From: CAVPTL01 sp963794415
GTDB lineage: Bacteria > Actinomycetota > Thermoleophilia > Gaiellales > JAICJC01
Reading direction: 5' to 3'
Assembly: GCA_963794415.1 (NCBI GenBank)
Contig: CAWCDI010000001.1
Span: 1,364,001 to 1,428,000 of the forward strand
Length of the DNA stretch: 64,000 nucleotides
The position numbers were made by a program, and so were the translations under genes. Positions within the stretch are counted from its first letter, which is position 1, and each line of letters opens with the position of its first letter. Below the pieces are notes generated by a model. It searched no databases, was not told where the DNA came from, and saw nothing but the letters and a program-made list of their open reading frames with translations. Positions 1 to 8,317 of this stretch are shown here, piece by piece.

Positions 1-481
1 TCCACACGCACACGTTGCCATACGCGAGCGCCGGCGCGAGCTTCCACGCCGGGATCGCGATGGGGAAGTTCCAGGGTGTGATGAGGCCCACGACCCCGCG
101 CGGGCGCCTGCGGGCCATGACCAGCGTGCGGCCGTCGGCGGGCGGGTAGGTCTCGCCGTCCGGATCGAGCGCAGCTGCGGCGTGAAACCGGAAGATCGCC
201 GCGGTGCGGGCGACCTCGCCGCGCGCCTCGGTGATGGGCTTCCCCGCCTCGCGGCACACCAGCTCGGCCAGCGGCCCGGCCTCGGCCTCGACGGCGGCCG
301 CGACGCGCATCAACGCGTCGGCGCGGGCAGTCGCGGGCATGCCCGACCACTCACGCCGCCCTGCCCTGGCGGCAGAGACCATCCGCTCGACGTCGATGGC
401 GCCCGACGGAACCACGCGGAGGACGACATCGTCGCGCCGCGCGGGGTTGGCGCTCACGATCTCGGTGGGGTTCGACGCCAC
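1..481 (-). CDS. Aldehyde dehydrogenase, N-terminal part (runs off the left edge)
   Basis: Reading leftwards from a GTG at 481, the frame encodes about 160 residues that match the NAD(P)-dependent aldehyde dehydrogenase superfamily. The hallmark seen is the GLITPWNFPIAIPAWKLAPA stretch, which in this family forms part of the cofactor-binding and oxyanion region. It is preceded by the usual helical N-terminal domain. The catalytic Cys and Glu lie beyond the window. The GTG is the first possible start because the codon before it is the TAG stop of the tiny upstream gene, with the two overlapping as TAGTG. That overlap suggests translational coupling to the end of the pilus operon. The substrate cannot be told from this part. 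Confidence 0.88.
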   Translation of the reverse strand, partial: MASNPTEIVSANPARRDDVVLRVVPSGAIDVERMVSAARAGRREWSGMPATARADALMRVAAAVEAEAGPLAELVCREAGKPITEARGEVARTAAIFRFHAAAALDPDGETYPPADGRTLVMARRRPRGVVGLITPWNFPIAIPAWKLAPALAYGNVCVW

Positions 482-573
482 TACTTGTTCACATATACCG
501 CGAGCGTGAGCAGGAGCAGCAAGACCACGAAGGTCACCAGTGCCCACAATCTCGACGTCGATGTATTGCTCAT
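481..573 (-). CDS. 30-residue single-pass membrane peptide
   Basis: A short frame starts with ATG and encodes MSNTSTSRLW followed by about 18 hydrophobic residues and a VNK tail. A GGAGA ribosome-binding site lies about 5 bases upstream. It lies between the pilin gene and the aldehyde dehydrogenase gene and its TAG overlaps the GTG of the latter (TAGTG). The clean ribosome-binding site, the single transmembrane helix and the coupled stop all argue for a real gene. No function can be assigned. It could be a small membrane partner of the pilus, or a leader that couples translation of the dehydrogenase. Confidence 0.6.
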   Translation of the reverse strand: MSNTSTSRLWALVTFVVLLLLLTLAVYVNK

Positions 574-604
574 TCGCTCTCCACGATCGTTGCCAGCGGC
601 AAGT

Positions 605-835
605 CTACCCGGCTGCCTGGGGGACCGCACACCAACACGGTTTGGGCACCGGCAGGCGGTGGTGGCCGGGGTGCCCCGGATGCGGATTGTGCACCGGCGC
701 GTGCCCGCTCAGCGCGTGCTCGATGCCCCGTGCGATGTCGATCACCGGGGTCTGGAACCGCACCAGCATGCATGCCACAAAAATGGTCGCCGCACACAGG
801 AGCGCGTACTCGATGCTGGCCTGTGCCCGGATCAC
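605..835 (-). CDS. Flp/type IV-like prepilin of the tad locus
   Basis: The 76-residue product starts VIRAQASIEYALLCAATIF. The Q-x-S-x-E-x-x-L pattern followed by a hydrophobic helix is what prepilin peptidases recognise in Flp pilins and in archaeal-type class III signal peptides, where the Glu is position +5 of the mature pilin. The leader is very short, as in those families. The C-terminal half is odd: it is rich in His and Pro (HNPHPGHPGHH) and has two Cys (CWC). The upstream in-frame codon is the stop of tadC, so the GTG at 835 is the first available start, although no clear ribosome-binding site precedes it. It is probably the pilin or a minor pilin assembled by the machinery encoded just upstream. 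Confidence 0.65.
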   Translation of the reverse strand: MIRAQASIEYALLCAATIFVACMLVRFQTPVIDIARGIEHALSGHAPVHNPHPGHPGHHRLPVPKPCWCAVPQAAG

Positions 836-892
836 GCAAGCGACGGTACCGGCGCAGGCGTCACGCGTGTGCGCGAGTCCGTGCCGGGCCTG

Positions 893-1765
893 TCACCAAC
901 CTGCACCACCGGCCGTGCCGGCGACCGACAGAGCCACGGCGGCGAGCAGCGGCAGGAGCGCGGCGGGGACCAGCACGAACACCACCACTATGAGCACCTT
1001 CGGCCCTGCGGTAGCCGAGCGCTCCTGCACCGCGCGGCCGCGATCGGCCCGCGCGCGCCGCGCCTGGGCGGCGAGCGCCTCGGCCAGCGGCACGCCGAGG
1101 CGGTCGGAGAGCGAGACCGCCATCGCGAGCCCCGCAAGCGACGAGGATCCGGTGCGCTGGGCCACGTCATGCAGCTCGTCGCGCCGGGTCCGCCCCAGCT
1201 CGATGTTCGCGCGGGCCAGCTCGAGCTCGTCGCGGAGGGGGCCGGTGGACGCCACCGCCGCGCCCCGCAGTGCCGCATCGAGGTCGATCCCGGCGGCGAC
1301 GGTGGCGGCCATCAGGTCGAGCATCAGCGGTGCCCGCCGCTCGATCTGCTCCTGCCGCCGGGCCGCGGCCGTCCGCAGCCAGAGGTCGGGGTAGGCGAGC
1401 CCGAAGCCCACCAGCAGCGCCCCGCACGCGAGCCCCATGACCCCGCCGACGGTCATCGCTCCGGCAACGCCCGCGGCCCCGAACGCGAGCGCCGCCCCGA
1501 CCCTGAACGCCGGGACGTCGGCCGGGACGAGGCCGGCGACGGCCGCGGCCCTCGCCGCCACCTGCTCGCCTGCGGCCCACGGCGGCGACCAGCTTCGCGC
1601 CCGCGCGGGCAGCCGCCCGCCGATGGCGACGAGGAGCTTCGAGCTTCCGCCCGGCCGCCTCGCCGCGACCTGTGAGCCCGCAGCAAGCTCCCGGCCCTCG
1701 CGCATCGACGAGTACGCGCGGGAGATGCACCAGAGCAGGAGCGGTGCCAGCACGAGCCCGGTCAC
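893..1765 (-). CDS. tadC: Tad pilus inner-membrane protein TadC (T2SS F family)
   Basis: The 290-residue product has several hydrophobic segments and the type II secretion F-domain pattern of TadC, visible as APLMLDLMAATVAAGIDLDAAL and a closing helix LIVVVFVLVPAALLPLLAAV. Together with TadB it forms the inner-membrane platform on which the CpaF ATPase drives pilus assembly. It starts with GTG, overlapping the tadB stop as GTGA, so the two are probably translated in a coupled way. The length fits the family. Confidence 0.87.
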   Translation of the reverse strand: MTGLVLAPLLLWCISRAYSSMREGRELAAGSQVAARRPGGSSKLLVAIGGRLPARARSWSPPWAAGEQVAARAAAVAGLVPADVPAFRVGAALAFGAAGVAGAMTVGGVMGLACGALLVGFGLAYPDLWLRTAAARRQEQIERRAPLMLDLMAATVAAGIDLDAALRGAAVASTGPLRDELELARANIELGRTRRDELHDVAQRTGSSSLAGLAMAVSLSDRLGVPLAEALAAQARRARADRGRAVQERSATAGPKVLIVVVFVLVPAALLPLLAAVALSVAGTAGGAGW

Positions 1766-2352
1766 GGGTCAACCGCCGCCATGCGCCCGATCACGACGTG
1801 GCCGAAGCCAACGAGCCCCGCGGACACCGCGAGCGCCGCCCAGCCAAGGGGCGAGCGCACGAGCATCACCAGTGCCGGGCGATCAACCAGCCAGAGCGCC
1901 GCCAGGCCGAGCAGCGGCATCCCCGACACGAGCCGGCCGGTGGCGCGCGCCTGAGCCGTTGCGACCGCTGCCGAGCGCCGCAGGGCCGCCCGCTCGTGGA
2001 GCGCCTCGGCGATGCCCTCGAAGAGCGAGGCCAGATCGCCGCCAAAGCGGGCCTGGAGATCGGTCGCGGTGGCCATCAGCTGCACGTCGTCGCTTGCGCC
2101 GAGCAATCCGAACACGTCTGCCGGCGCGGCGCCGAGCTCCAGCGAACGACCAGCGTCGCGCATCAGCCGCGAGCTCGGAAGGGGCAGATCGGCAGGGCTG
2201 TCGGCAATCGCCTGGCGGATGGATCGGCCCGCGCGCAGGTGGGCGGCCAGCACCTGCGCCACCAGCGGGAGCTGCCGCTCGAGCGCCTTCGACTGTACCC
2301 GCGCCTCCCACGCCGACCACGGCGAGCGGGGCCGCCTCACACGGCCGCCCAT
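1762..2352 (-). CDS. tadB: Tad pilus inner-membrane protein TadB (T2SS F family)
   Basis: The 196-residue product holds the F-domain helix pair (QLPLVAQVLAAHLRAGRSIR and FGGDLASLFEGIAEALHERA) followed by two transmembrane segments near the C-terminus. It lacks the long N-terminal membrane part of many TadB proteins, so it is a short version. The ATG at 2352 overlaps the end of cpaF by 16 bases. A GTG at 2340, which overlaps the cpaF stop as GTGA like most junctions of this operon, is an equally likely start and would remove four residues. It pairs with TadC as the assembly platform. Confidence 0.85.
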   Translation of the reverse strand: MGGRVRRPRSPWSAWEARVQSKALERQLPLVAQVLAAHLRAGRSIRQAIADSPADLPLPSSRLMRDAGRSLELGAAPADVFGLLGASDDVQLMATATDLQARFGGDLASLFEGIAEALHERAALRRSAAVATAQARATGRLVSGMPLLGLAALWLVDRPALVMLVRSPLGWAALAVSAGLVGFGHVVIGRMAAVDP

Positions 2353-3496
2353 CGGCCGGCTTCCAGCTGCTGCAGGAGCCCGGCGTCGAGCGGCGCCGTG
2401 TGGCCGGCGACGCGGTCGCAGCCTGCGGCACCGGCGACGTAGCGGCGCCCCGATCCGTCACGCGCGACGTTCACGATCACGTCGATGGCAGTTCGCACGT
2501 GCTCGCGCACCGCCTGGTGGGGCAGCTCGAGGCCGGCCATCATGACCATCATCTCGATCCGCCGCAGGGCCTGATCCGGCGACCCGGCGTGCACGGTGGT
2601 GAGCGAGCCGTCGTGGCCCGTGTTCATCGCCTGCAGCATGTCGAGCGCCTCCGGCCCTCGCACCTCGCCGACGATGATCCGGTCGGGCCGCATCCGAAGC
2701 GCGTTTCGCACCAGCGCCCGCAGCGTGATCTCGCCGCGTCCCTCCACGTTGGGCGGCCGCGACTCGAGCCGCACGACGTGCGGCAGCGGCAGGCGCAGCT
2801 CGGCGGCATCCTCGACCGTGACGATCCGCTCGCCGGGATCGATGCAGGCCGCGAGGGCGTTCAGGAGCGTCGTCTTCCCCGACCCTGTGCCGCCGCAGAC
2901 CGCGATGTTCAGACGCGAGACCACGGCCCGGCGGAGCAGCCCGGCGAGGGCCGGGTCAAGGCTGCCGGACTCGGCCATCCGCTCGAGCGTGAGGCGGCGG
3001 TCAGGGAACCGGCGGATGGTCATCAGCGGGCCGTCGACGGCCGCGGGGGCAGAACCGCGTTCACCCGCGACCCGTCGGCCAGCCGCGCATCCACCATCGG
3101 GCTCGACTCGTCCACCCTGCGGCCGACGGCGCCCACGATGCGGTCGATCACATCACGCAGGTGCGCGTCGTCGCGAAAACGGGTCTGCTCGCGCACCAGC
3201 CGCCCCCCGCGCTCTGCATACACCGCCTCGCTGCCGTTCACGATCACCTCGGTCACCGCGGGGTCGGAGAGCAGCCCGTCGAGCGGCCCGAAGCCCAGCG
3301 TGTCGTCGATCACGCCTGCGACGAGCCGGTCGATGTCGCCGCCCGAGAGCGGCACGCGGTCGAGCGCGATGTGCTCGCGCAGGAGCCGGTCGGCAAGGTC
3401 GCGCAGCCGGGCCGGATCGGCGCTGTGCTCGTTCACGAGCTCGCGCCGCAAGCGTTCGCGGTAGCCGGCGGCGAGCTCCTCGAAGCTGCTGCTCAC
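2337..3496 (-). CDS. cpaF: Tad/CpaF secretion ATPase (frameshifted)
   Basis: The secretion-superfamily ATPase that powers Tad pilus assembly. The N-terminal domain (FGPLDGLLSDPAVTEVIVNG) is read from a GTG at 3496 that overlaps the cpaE stop as GTGA. The C-terminal part carries the Walker A motif GGTGSGKTTLLNAL, the Asp-box region VTVEDAAELRL, Walker B-like IIVGEVRG and the His-box TTVHAGSP. The two halves lie in different frames and meet at about 3041-3048 in a GCCCCCGCGG run, where one base appears to be missing after the VNAVLPP motif. All catalytic motifs are intact, so a consensus error is more likely than a dead gene. Confidence 0.88.
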
Positions 3497-4587
3497 CGGT
3501 TGCTGCCTGCCACCGCGGCGATCTCTTTCAGCACCCCGAACGGGCTGCGCCGTGGCCACCGCTCGAAATCCACCTGGCCGTTGCCGTACCCGGACATCTG
3601 CCGCGGGCGATCCTTGATGACGGCCGCGACGTCGCAGCCGACGCTTCGCGCGATGGCACGCTGCGAGAGCTCGGCCCGGCGGCTCCACCGGTTGACGATC
3701 ACCCCGGCGGTCTCGACCGGCGCGCCCCAGCGCGCAGCGGCCGTCAGAACTGCGCGCGCAGTCATCGTCGAGCGCAGGTCCGGCGTGACCACCACGTACA
3801 GGCGATCGACGCCAGCAACGGTCTCGCGCGCGACCGCGGCGGTGAGCCGCCCGGCATCGATCACGCCCATGCCCACGGTCGCCCGAAGCTCGCGCACGAG
3901 CGCCGGCCCGAGGCCGCCGCCGACCAGCTCGAGCGATGTCGGGTCGGGCGGCGCGGTCAGGAGCTGGGCGTTGCCCGCCGGCTGGAGCGCTGAGGCGAGC
4001 GCTCCGGCCAGTGCCGGCTCCACCCGGGCGAGATCCACGAGCGAGGTGCCGGCGGGCCCTCCCGTGAGCGGACTCAGATCGTCCCAGCCGTGGCTCATGT
4101 CGATGAGCGCCGCGCCGCCGAGCTGCGCGAGGGCCATGGCGACCGCAGAGGTGCCGACGCCGCCCGATCCGCCGACGGCCGCCGTGATGGAGCCGAACTT
4201 CAGGCTTGCCGCCGGGGCCCACCCGCGGGCTGCGTCGGACACGGCCTGGATGAGCACCCCGGGCGACGGCGGGGAGCCGATCACCGCGCGCACGCCGGCG
4301 CTCAGCGCCGACTGGTAGGTCTCGACGCCAGGGTCAACCGTGAGCGCGATCACGGCGGCATGCGGGCACGCCGTCACCAGCTCGGCTGCGAGCTCGACCG
4401 CTGGGCGGCCCGGCTCGTCACACGCGATCAGCACGTCGCACGACGGTGGCGAGGCGAGCACCCGCGAGGGCGGCAGCACGCCGACCGGCTCGATGCTGGG
4501 CGCCCGCTTGAGCATCTCGATCAGCCGCGCCCCCAGCTCCCGGTCGGTGGCAACGACGACGCAGCGAACCGCACCCGACGCGGTCAC
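3493..4587 (-). CDS. cpaE: CpaE/TadZ-like pilus localisation ATPase
   Basis: The 364-residue product has an N-terminal receiver-like domain (CVVVATDRELGARLIEML, ending near LIQAVSDAARG) followed by a MinD/ParA-type P-loop domain. The Walker A region is GGSGGVGTSAVAMAL, which lacks the usual Lys of the deviant motif, as in many TadZ proteins. CpaE/TadZ places the Tad machine at the cell pole or assembly site. The GTG start at 4587 overlaps the cpaB stop as GTGA, and the end overlaps the cpaF start in the same way. Confidence 0.85.
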   Translation of the reverse strand: MTASGAVRCVVVATDRELGARLIEMLKRAPSIEPVGVLPPSRVLASPPSCDVLIACDEPGRPAVELAAELVTACPHAAVIALTVDPGVETYQSALSAGVRAVIGSPPSPGVLIQAVSDAARGWAPAASLKFGSITAAVGGSGGVGTSAVAMALAQLGGAALIDMSHGWDDLSPLTGGPAGTSLVDLARVEPALAGALASALQPAGNAQLLTAPPDPTSLELVGGGLGPALVRELRATVGMGVIDAGRLTAAVARETVAGVDRLYVVVTPDLRSTMTARAVLTAAARWGAPVETAGVIVNRWSRRAELSQRAIARSVGCDVAAVIKDRPRQMSGYGNGQVDFERWPRRSPFGVLKEIAAVAGSNR

Positions 4588-5177
4588 TGCGCGACCTGCG
4601 AGACGTGGGCCACCAGCCGCAGATCGCCCTCGCTCTCGGCCTGGACGGCCGGCACCACGAGCTTTCGGGGGAGCCGCAGCGTGACCACGGCGGTGGTGGC
4701 GGTGCGCGCGACCGCGACGACCTGCACGTTTCGCATCACCTCGATCGTCCGCGGCACCCGGCCCGGCTCGGTGAGCACGAGATCGCCGCGGATGCCCGAG
4801 GTATCGCCGGCGGGGACGCCGGAGTCGGGATCCAGCTTGAGGGCGACGTCCACCATCCCGCCGGCCGGCTCGGGCACCCCGAGCTCGGCATCCATGAGCG
4901 TCTCGCCCGGCGTGAGCGGCACCGCCGCGATCTTCCCGACCGCCTGGCTCGCATCCGACAGGCTGTGGCTCAGCCCGGCAGAGCTCGCCACCCGCCGCAG
5001 GCCGACGTCTGTCGCCCGGACGACGTCCCCGGCGGCGAGGGGCCGCACCACCTGCAGCACCTCGATGGGCTGCATCCGGGGCGCCGAGGCCGAGTTGCCC
5101 GCCTGCAGCCACCAGACTGCGAGCACCAGGAACGCCCCGATGACCCAGCCGATCGCCCTGCGCTGGTACCGGCTCAT
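4584..5177 (-). CDS. cpaB: CpaB/RcpC-type SAF-domain pilus assembly protein
   Basis: The 197-residue product begins with a cytoplasmic MSRYQRR, one transmembrane helix (AIGWVIGAFLVLAVWWL), then a SAF domain (EVLQVVRPLAAGDVVRATDV and the VPLTPGETLMDAEL region). This is the layout of CpaB, the periplasmic or cell-wall-facing Tad protein. It is short for the family because the second half of the usual RcpC domain is reduced. The ATG at 5177 overlaps the preceding stop as ATGA. Confidence 0.8.
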   Translation of the reverse strand: MSRYQRRAIGWVIGAFLVLAVWWLQAGNSASAPRMQPIEVLQVVRPLAAGDVVRATDVGLRRVASSAGLSHSLSDASQAVGKIAAVPLTPGETLMDAELGVPEPAGGMVDVALKLDPDSGVPAGDTSGIRGDLVLTEPGRVPRTIEVMRNVQVVAVARTATTAVVTLRLPRKLVVPAVQAESEGDLRLVAHVSQVAQ

Positions 5178-5776
5178 GCGGTCTCTCCCGAGCAGCGCCG
5201 GCAGCGGCTGCCGAGCACCGGCACGCCGCACCAGCCGCAGCGCGGGGCGCCGACGAGCGCATCGCGCAGCGAGCGCAGCGCGTCGCTGGTGAGGAGGGGC
5301 GCGATCATCATCTCGACCGTCCACGCAACGCCGAGCGTCTCGGCGACGCCGGCATCGATCCGCCCCACCTGCGCGCCGGCGGCCTCGAGCCTGGCGGAGA
5401 TGGATGCGGCCCTCCGCCCGCGGCCCGATGCACCGGCCACACACACGTGATGCCCCCGCGCCGCCCCAGCGGTGAGCACCAGCGACCGGATGTCGTCGTC
5501 ACACGAGATGAACTGCCCCGCCGACCACGCGCGCACCTCGGGTGTCGCCCAGGGCCGCGGAGCCGGCGTGATGAGCCACAGCGAGCTTCGCTCCTCTGCC
5601 GCGGCCACCAGCCCGGCGAGCTCGGCGTCGCGCCAGCCGTGGCCGAGCGCCTCGGTCACCAGTCCGTTGACGAACCGGCCGCCGATCCCTGGCAGGCGGG
5701 TGCCGTGGTCGTGACGCGGCGCCGGCGCGCTACCGGGAATCGCCGCGAGCGACGCGCGCCCTACGCGAGACGGCAT
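5174..5776 (-). CDS. Unknown protein with C-terminal zinc-ribbon-like Cys motif, in the tad operon
   Basis: I do not recognise this 200-residue protein. Its C-terminus carries a CGWCGVPVLGSRCRRC pattern, two CxxC pairs that could hold a zinc ion. The central part has an alternating hydrophobic pattern (SLWLITPAPRPW, DDDIRSLVLTAG) like an alpha/beta fold. The ATG at 5776 lies inside the end of the sensor kinase gene and is preceded by a GGAGG site, and its stop overlaps the cpaB start as ATGA. It is thus firmly part of the regulator-to-pilus transcript, but its role is unknown. Confidence 0.65.
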   Translation of the reverse strand: MPSRVGRASLAAIPGSAPAPRHDHGTRLPGIGGRFVNGLVTEALGHGWRDAELAGLVAAAEERSSLWLITPAPRPWATPEVRAWSAGQFISCDDDIRSLVLTAGAARGHHVCVAGASGRGRRAASISARLEAAGAQVGRIDAGVAETLGVAWTVEMMIAPLLTSDALRSLRDALVGAPRCGWCGVPVLGSRCRRCSGETA

Positions 5777-6567
5777 TCGTCCGCCTCCTGCCACACTGGC
5801 ATGCGCACGGTAAACGTCGTGCCGCGTCCAAGGACGCTCTCGACATCGATCGTGCCGCCGTGAGCGACAGCGAGGTCACGCGCCACTGCGAGGCCCAGGC
5901 CGATGCCGGGCTCGGACCGCCCCGGCACCTGGAAGAACTCGTCGAACACGAACGGCAGGTCGCGCTCGGCGATGCCGCGCCCGCAGTCGGAGACCGACAC
6001 CGCGAACTCGCCGTGCTCGATCCTGCCCTCCACGGTGACCACCGTCCCGGGCGGCCCGTACTTGATCCCGTTGGTCAGAAGGTTCGCGAAGATCTGGCGC
6101 ACGCGGTTCTGGTCGCCCATCACGAGCGCCGGATCGCCGTCCCACCGCACCTCGAGCTCCACCCGGCGCTGGTCGGCCACCGTCTGCAGCCGCTCGACGA
6201 CGTTCTCGACGCACTCGCGCAGCACGAACGGCTCGGAGTGCACGCGAAGCTCACCGGATCGCGACCGGGAGAGCTCGAGCAGATCCTCCACCAGGTAGGC
6301 CAGGCGCTCACACTCACCGTTGATCACGTCGAGCTTGGCCAGCAGCTCGGGCTCGGTCTGGCTGCGGCCGAGGGTGTACACGTAGCCCTTGATGACCGTG
6401 ATCGGCGTGCGGAGCTCGTGGCTCACCCGGCCGATGAACCGGGCGCGCGCATGGCCTTCGAGCGCGAGCTCCTCGGCCATCGCGGCAAGCCGCGCCTCGA
6501 GCCGGGCAATTTCGGCCGAGCGGGCCGAGCTGAACAATCCACGTCGGGTACTGGAGCCTGTACGCAT
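5761..6567 (-). CDS. Sensor histidine kinase of the pilus operon
   Basis: The 268-residue product has no transmembrane segment. A short coiled-coil region leads into the dimerisation and phosphoacceptor box RVSHELRTPITVIKGY (His in SHELRTP) and then the ATPase domain with N box NLLTNGIKYG, G1 SDCGRGI, F box FVFDEFFQVPG and G2 GIGLGLAVA. It is a complete soluble HisKA-HATPase kinase, probably sensing a cytoplasmic signal or working with an unseen membrane sensor. The start at 6567 follows an AGGTGATCGC site. It lies 8 bases after the response regulator and overlaps the next gene, so the pair and the pilus genes form one transcription unit. Confidence 0.9.
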   Translation of the reverse strand: MRTGSSTRRGLFSSARSAEIARLEARLAAMAEELALEGHARARFIGRVSHELRTPITVIKGYVYTLGRSQTEPELLAKLDVINGECERLAYLVEDLLELSRSRSGELRVHSEPFVLRECVENVVERLQTVADQRRVELEVRWDGDPALVMGDQNRVRQIFANLLTNGIKYGPPGTVVTVEGRIEHGEFAVSVSDCGRGIAERDLPFVFDEFFQVPGRSEPGIGLGLAVARDLAVAHGGTIDVESVLGRGTTFTVRMPVWQEADECRLA

Positions 6568-6575
6568 GCGATCAC

Positions 6576-7283
6576 CTATTCGGGCTTGTAGAGGCGGTAG
6601 CCGACACCCCAGACGTTCACGATCCACTCGTTCTCGGAGTGGGCGGCGAGCTTCTGGCGCAGACGGCTTGCGTGTGAGTCGAGCGTGCGCGTGCGGCCGG
6701 GCGAGCGAAAGCCCCACACCGTCTCGAGCAGCTCGGTCTTGGAGAACACCCGCTCCGGGTCGGCTGCGAGCGTCGAGAGCAGCTCGAACTCCTTGGCCGA
6801 GAGCGAGACCTTCATGCCGCCTGCAGTGATCTCACGGGAGAGCGTGTTCACGACCAGGTCGTTGACGCGGTGGACGTGGCGGTCGCGCACGCGGGTGGCG
6901 CGGCTCTGCACCGCTGCGATGCGGGCAACCAGCTCGGGGTAGTGGAACGGCTTGGTCACGTAGTCGTCGGCACCCCGCGTGAGGCCGCGAACCCGGTCGG
7001 TGTACTCCACCTTCGCCGAGATCATGATGATCGGCAGGTCGGGATCCCAGCCGTCGGTGACGACGCTGGCCGAGCGGATGCGCCGGCACAGCTCGTAGCC
7101 GCTCATGTCCGGCAGGACGACGTCGAGCAGCATCAGGTCAGGGCGTGCCTGCGCGAGCAGCTCGAGCGCCTCTGCGCCGTTTGACGCGGTCAGGACGGTG
7201 AACTCGTCGGCCTTCAGGTTCTCGACCAGAAACTCGACGATACGAGGCTCGTCGTCAACGACGAGCACGGTGGATGCGGCCAC
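6576..7283 (-). CDS. OmpR-family response regulator
   Basis: The 235-residue product has a receiver domain (VLVVDDEPRIVEFLVENL, phospho-Asp in LMLLDVVLPDMSG, conserved Lys in DYVTKPFHYPEL) and a C-terminal winged-helix domain (LSAKEFELLSTLAADPERVF, then RTLDSHASRLRQKL). It is the first gene of the pilus transcription unit and the likely partner of the next kinase. A GTG at 7283 with an AAGGAG site 9 bases upstream is the best start. The upstream region holds two palindromes that may be operators for it. Confidence 0.92.
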   Translation of the reverse strand: MAASTVLVVDDEPRIVEFLVENLKADEFTVLTASNGAEALELLAQARPDLMLLDVVLPDMSGYELCRRIRSASVVTDGWDPDLPIIMISAKVEYTDRVRGLTRGADDYVTKPFHYPELVARIAAVQSRATRVRDRHVHRVNDLVVNTLSREITAGGMKVSLSAKEFELLSTLAADPERVFSKTELLETVWGFRSPGRTRTLDSHASRLRQKLAAHSENEWIVNVWGVGYRLYKPE

Positions 7284-7499
7284 GATGGCTGGCTCCTTGA
7301 TTGCGGCCACGCGGATCGACGGATCACCGACGCGACACTGGGTTTTGCACCTCCCCGCCCCGACCGCCCCGAGGCACGTTGCCAACGTACAAGTCAATAG
7401 AGCATATTGCGAGACTCGCAAACAAGTTGTTTCAAAGATGTAACGTTTTGCAGTATGCAGCCACGCTCCCGCCTCTCCGCATTGCGGTAGGCGGGGCGG
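7284..7499. promoter_or_regulatory. Regulatory region upstream of the two-component/tad operon
   Basis: This 216-base gap between the response regulator and the DUF192 gene holds no gene that I can support. From about 7385 to 7455 it is clearly richer in A and T than its surroundings. It contains two palindromes: ACGTTG-C-CAACGT at 7376-7388 and TTGCGAG-A-CTCGCAA at 7407-7421. It is the likely promoter and operator region of the leftward regulator and pilus operon. Confidence 0.5.
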
Positions 7500-7838
7500 C
7501 TACTGCTCGATGATCAGGTGATCGCCGACGGCCACGCCGCAGCGATCGATCGCGCCGACGGGCAGCTCGAGCGCGACCTTCGCGCCCCAGCACATCGACA
7601 TGCGCCACGGCGCGATGGCCGGGACGAGCTTCATCACCCGGCCGCCAGAGTCGGCATAGATCACGTCGATCGGGAAGCGCATGAAGAACATGTGGATCGA
7701 CGACGTGGGGATCCACATCCCCTCGTCGTCGTCGAGCCCGCTCCTTCCGAGCAGGCCCTTGCTGCGGGCGGCAAAGGAGAGCGCGAGGATGCCCCGCTCA
7801 CACACCACCGGTCCCCGTTCGAGCCTGATGCGGGCCAT
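7500..7838 (-). CDS. DUF192 family protein
   Basis: A compact 112-residue member of the DUF192 family. Visible hallmarks are the AARSKGLLGRSGL segment, MWIPTSSIHMFFMRFPIDVI, and the closing VGDHLIIEQ. The family forms a small beta-rich domain of unknown biochemical role, in archaeal and bacterial genomes often secreted. Here no signal peptide is seen. It starts with ATG 17 bases from the divergent gene at 7856. Confidence 0.88.
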   Translation of the reverse strand: MARIRLERGPVVCERGILALSFAARSKGLLGRSGLDDDEGMWIPTSSIHMFFMRFPIDVIYADSGGRVMKLVPAIAPWRMSMCWGAKVALELPVGAIDRCGVAVGDHLIIEQ

Positions 7839-7842
7839 TACC

Positions 7843-7848
7843 TAGACT
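7843..7848 (+). promoter_or_regulatory. -10 element TAGACT, leaderless
   Basis: TAGACT ends 7 bases before the ATG at 7856, the spacing expected if transcription starts at or next to the start codon. No ribosome-binding site is present. Confidence 0.55.
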
Positions 7849-7855
7849 TCCCCCG

Positions 7856-8317
7856 ATGGAGCATCGCAGCACCGACTACGTCTCGGGAGACGATTACGTC
7901 GTCGAGTTCCTCGACTACCGCTACGGGTTCTCGAGGTTCGACTTCGAGCAGCGCGTCGCCGCCGCGGCGGCGCGGCTGGAGCTGGTGGCCCAGCGCGAGC
8001 TGCAGACCGACGAGGTGGCCGACCTGGTCGCGCTTACCGCCACCGGGAGCATCCCCCTCCCCGTGAGCGAGCTGGGCGAGTACATCGCCGCGCGGCTGGA
8101 GGAGATCGACCAGCTGCACGGCGAGCCGATCAGCTACTGGCTGCGAAAGCTGGTGTTCAGGGGAGCCTGGCTGGACCATCGCGTCAAGACCGGGATGCTC
8201 GACCTGAACTTCGACCAGGAGTCCGGGAGCTTCGGGTACCGCATGCCCAGCGACACGTCGCCGCTGGTCGAGCTCGCCCCCGCGCCGTCCTGGGCACCGC
8301 TCAGATACCCGGACTAG
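7856..8317 (+). CDS. Conserved hypothetical protein
   Basis: I do not recognise this 153-residue soluble protein. It is acidic, rich in helix-forming stretches in its first 110 residues (FDFEQRVAAAAARLELVAQR, then VSELGEYIAARLEEIDQLHG) and ends in a less ordered Pro-rich tail. No transmembrane segment or known catalytic motif is visible. The ATG is supported by a -10 box at leaderless distance. Its 3' end overlaps the convergent FHA gene by 17 bases. Confidence 0.6.
   Translation: MEHRSTDYVSGDDYVVEFLDYRYGFSRFDFEQRVAAAAARLELVAQRELQTDEVADLVALTATGSIPLPVSELGEYIAARLEEIDQLHGEPISYWLRKLVFRGAWLDHRVKTGMLDLNFDQESGSFGYRMPSDTSPLVELAPAPSWAPLRYPD

Noticed and set aside
1437..3993. Long plus-strand open frames opposite the tad genes
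   Set aside because: They are Arg/Ala/Pro-rich shadows of tadC, tadB, cpaF and cpaE, which have full family motifs on the minus strand.
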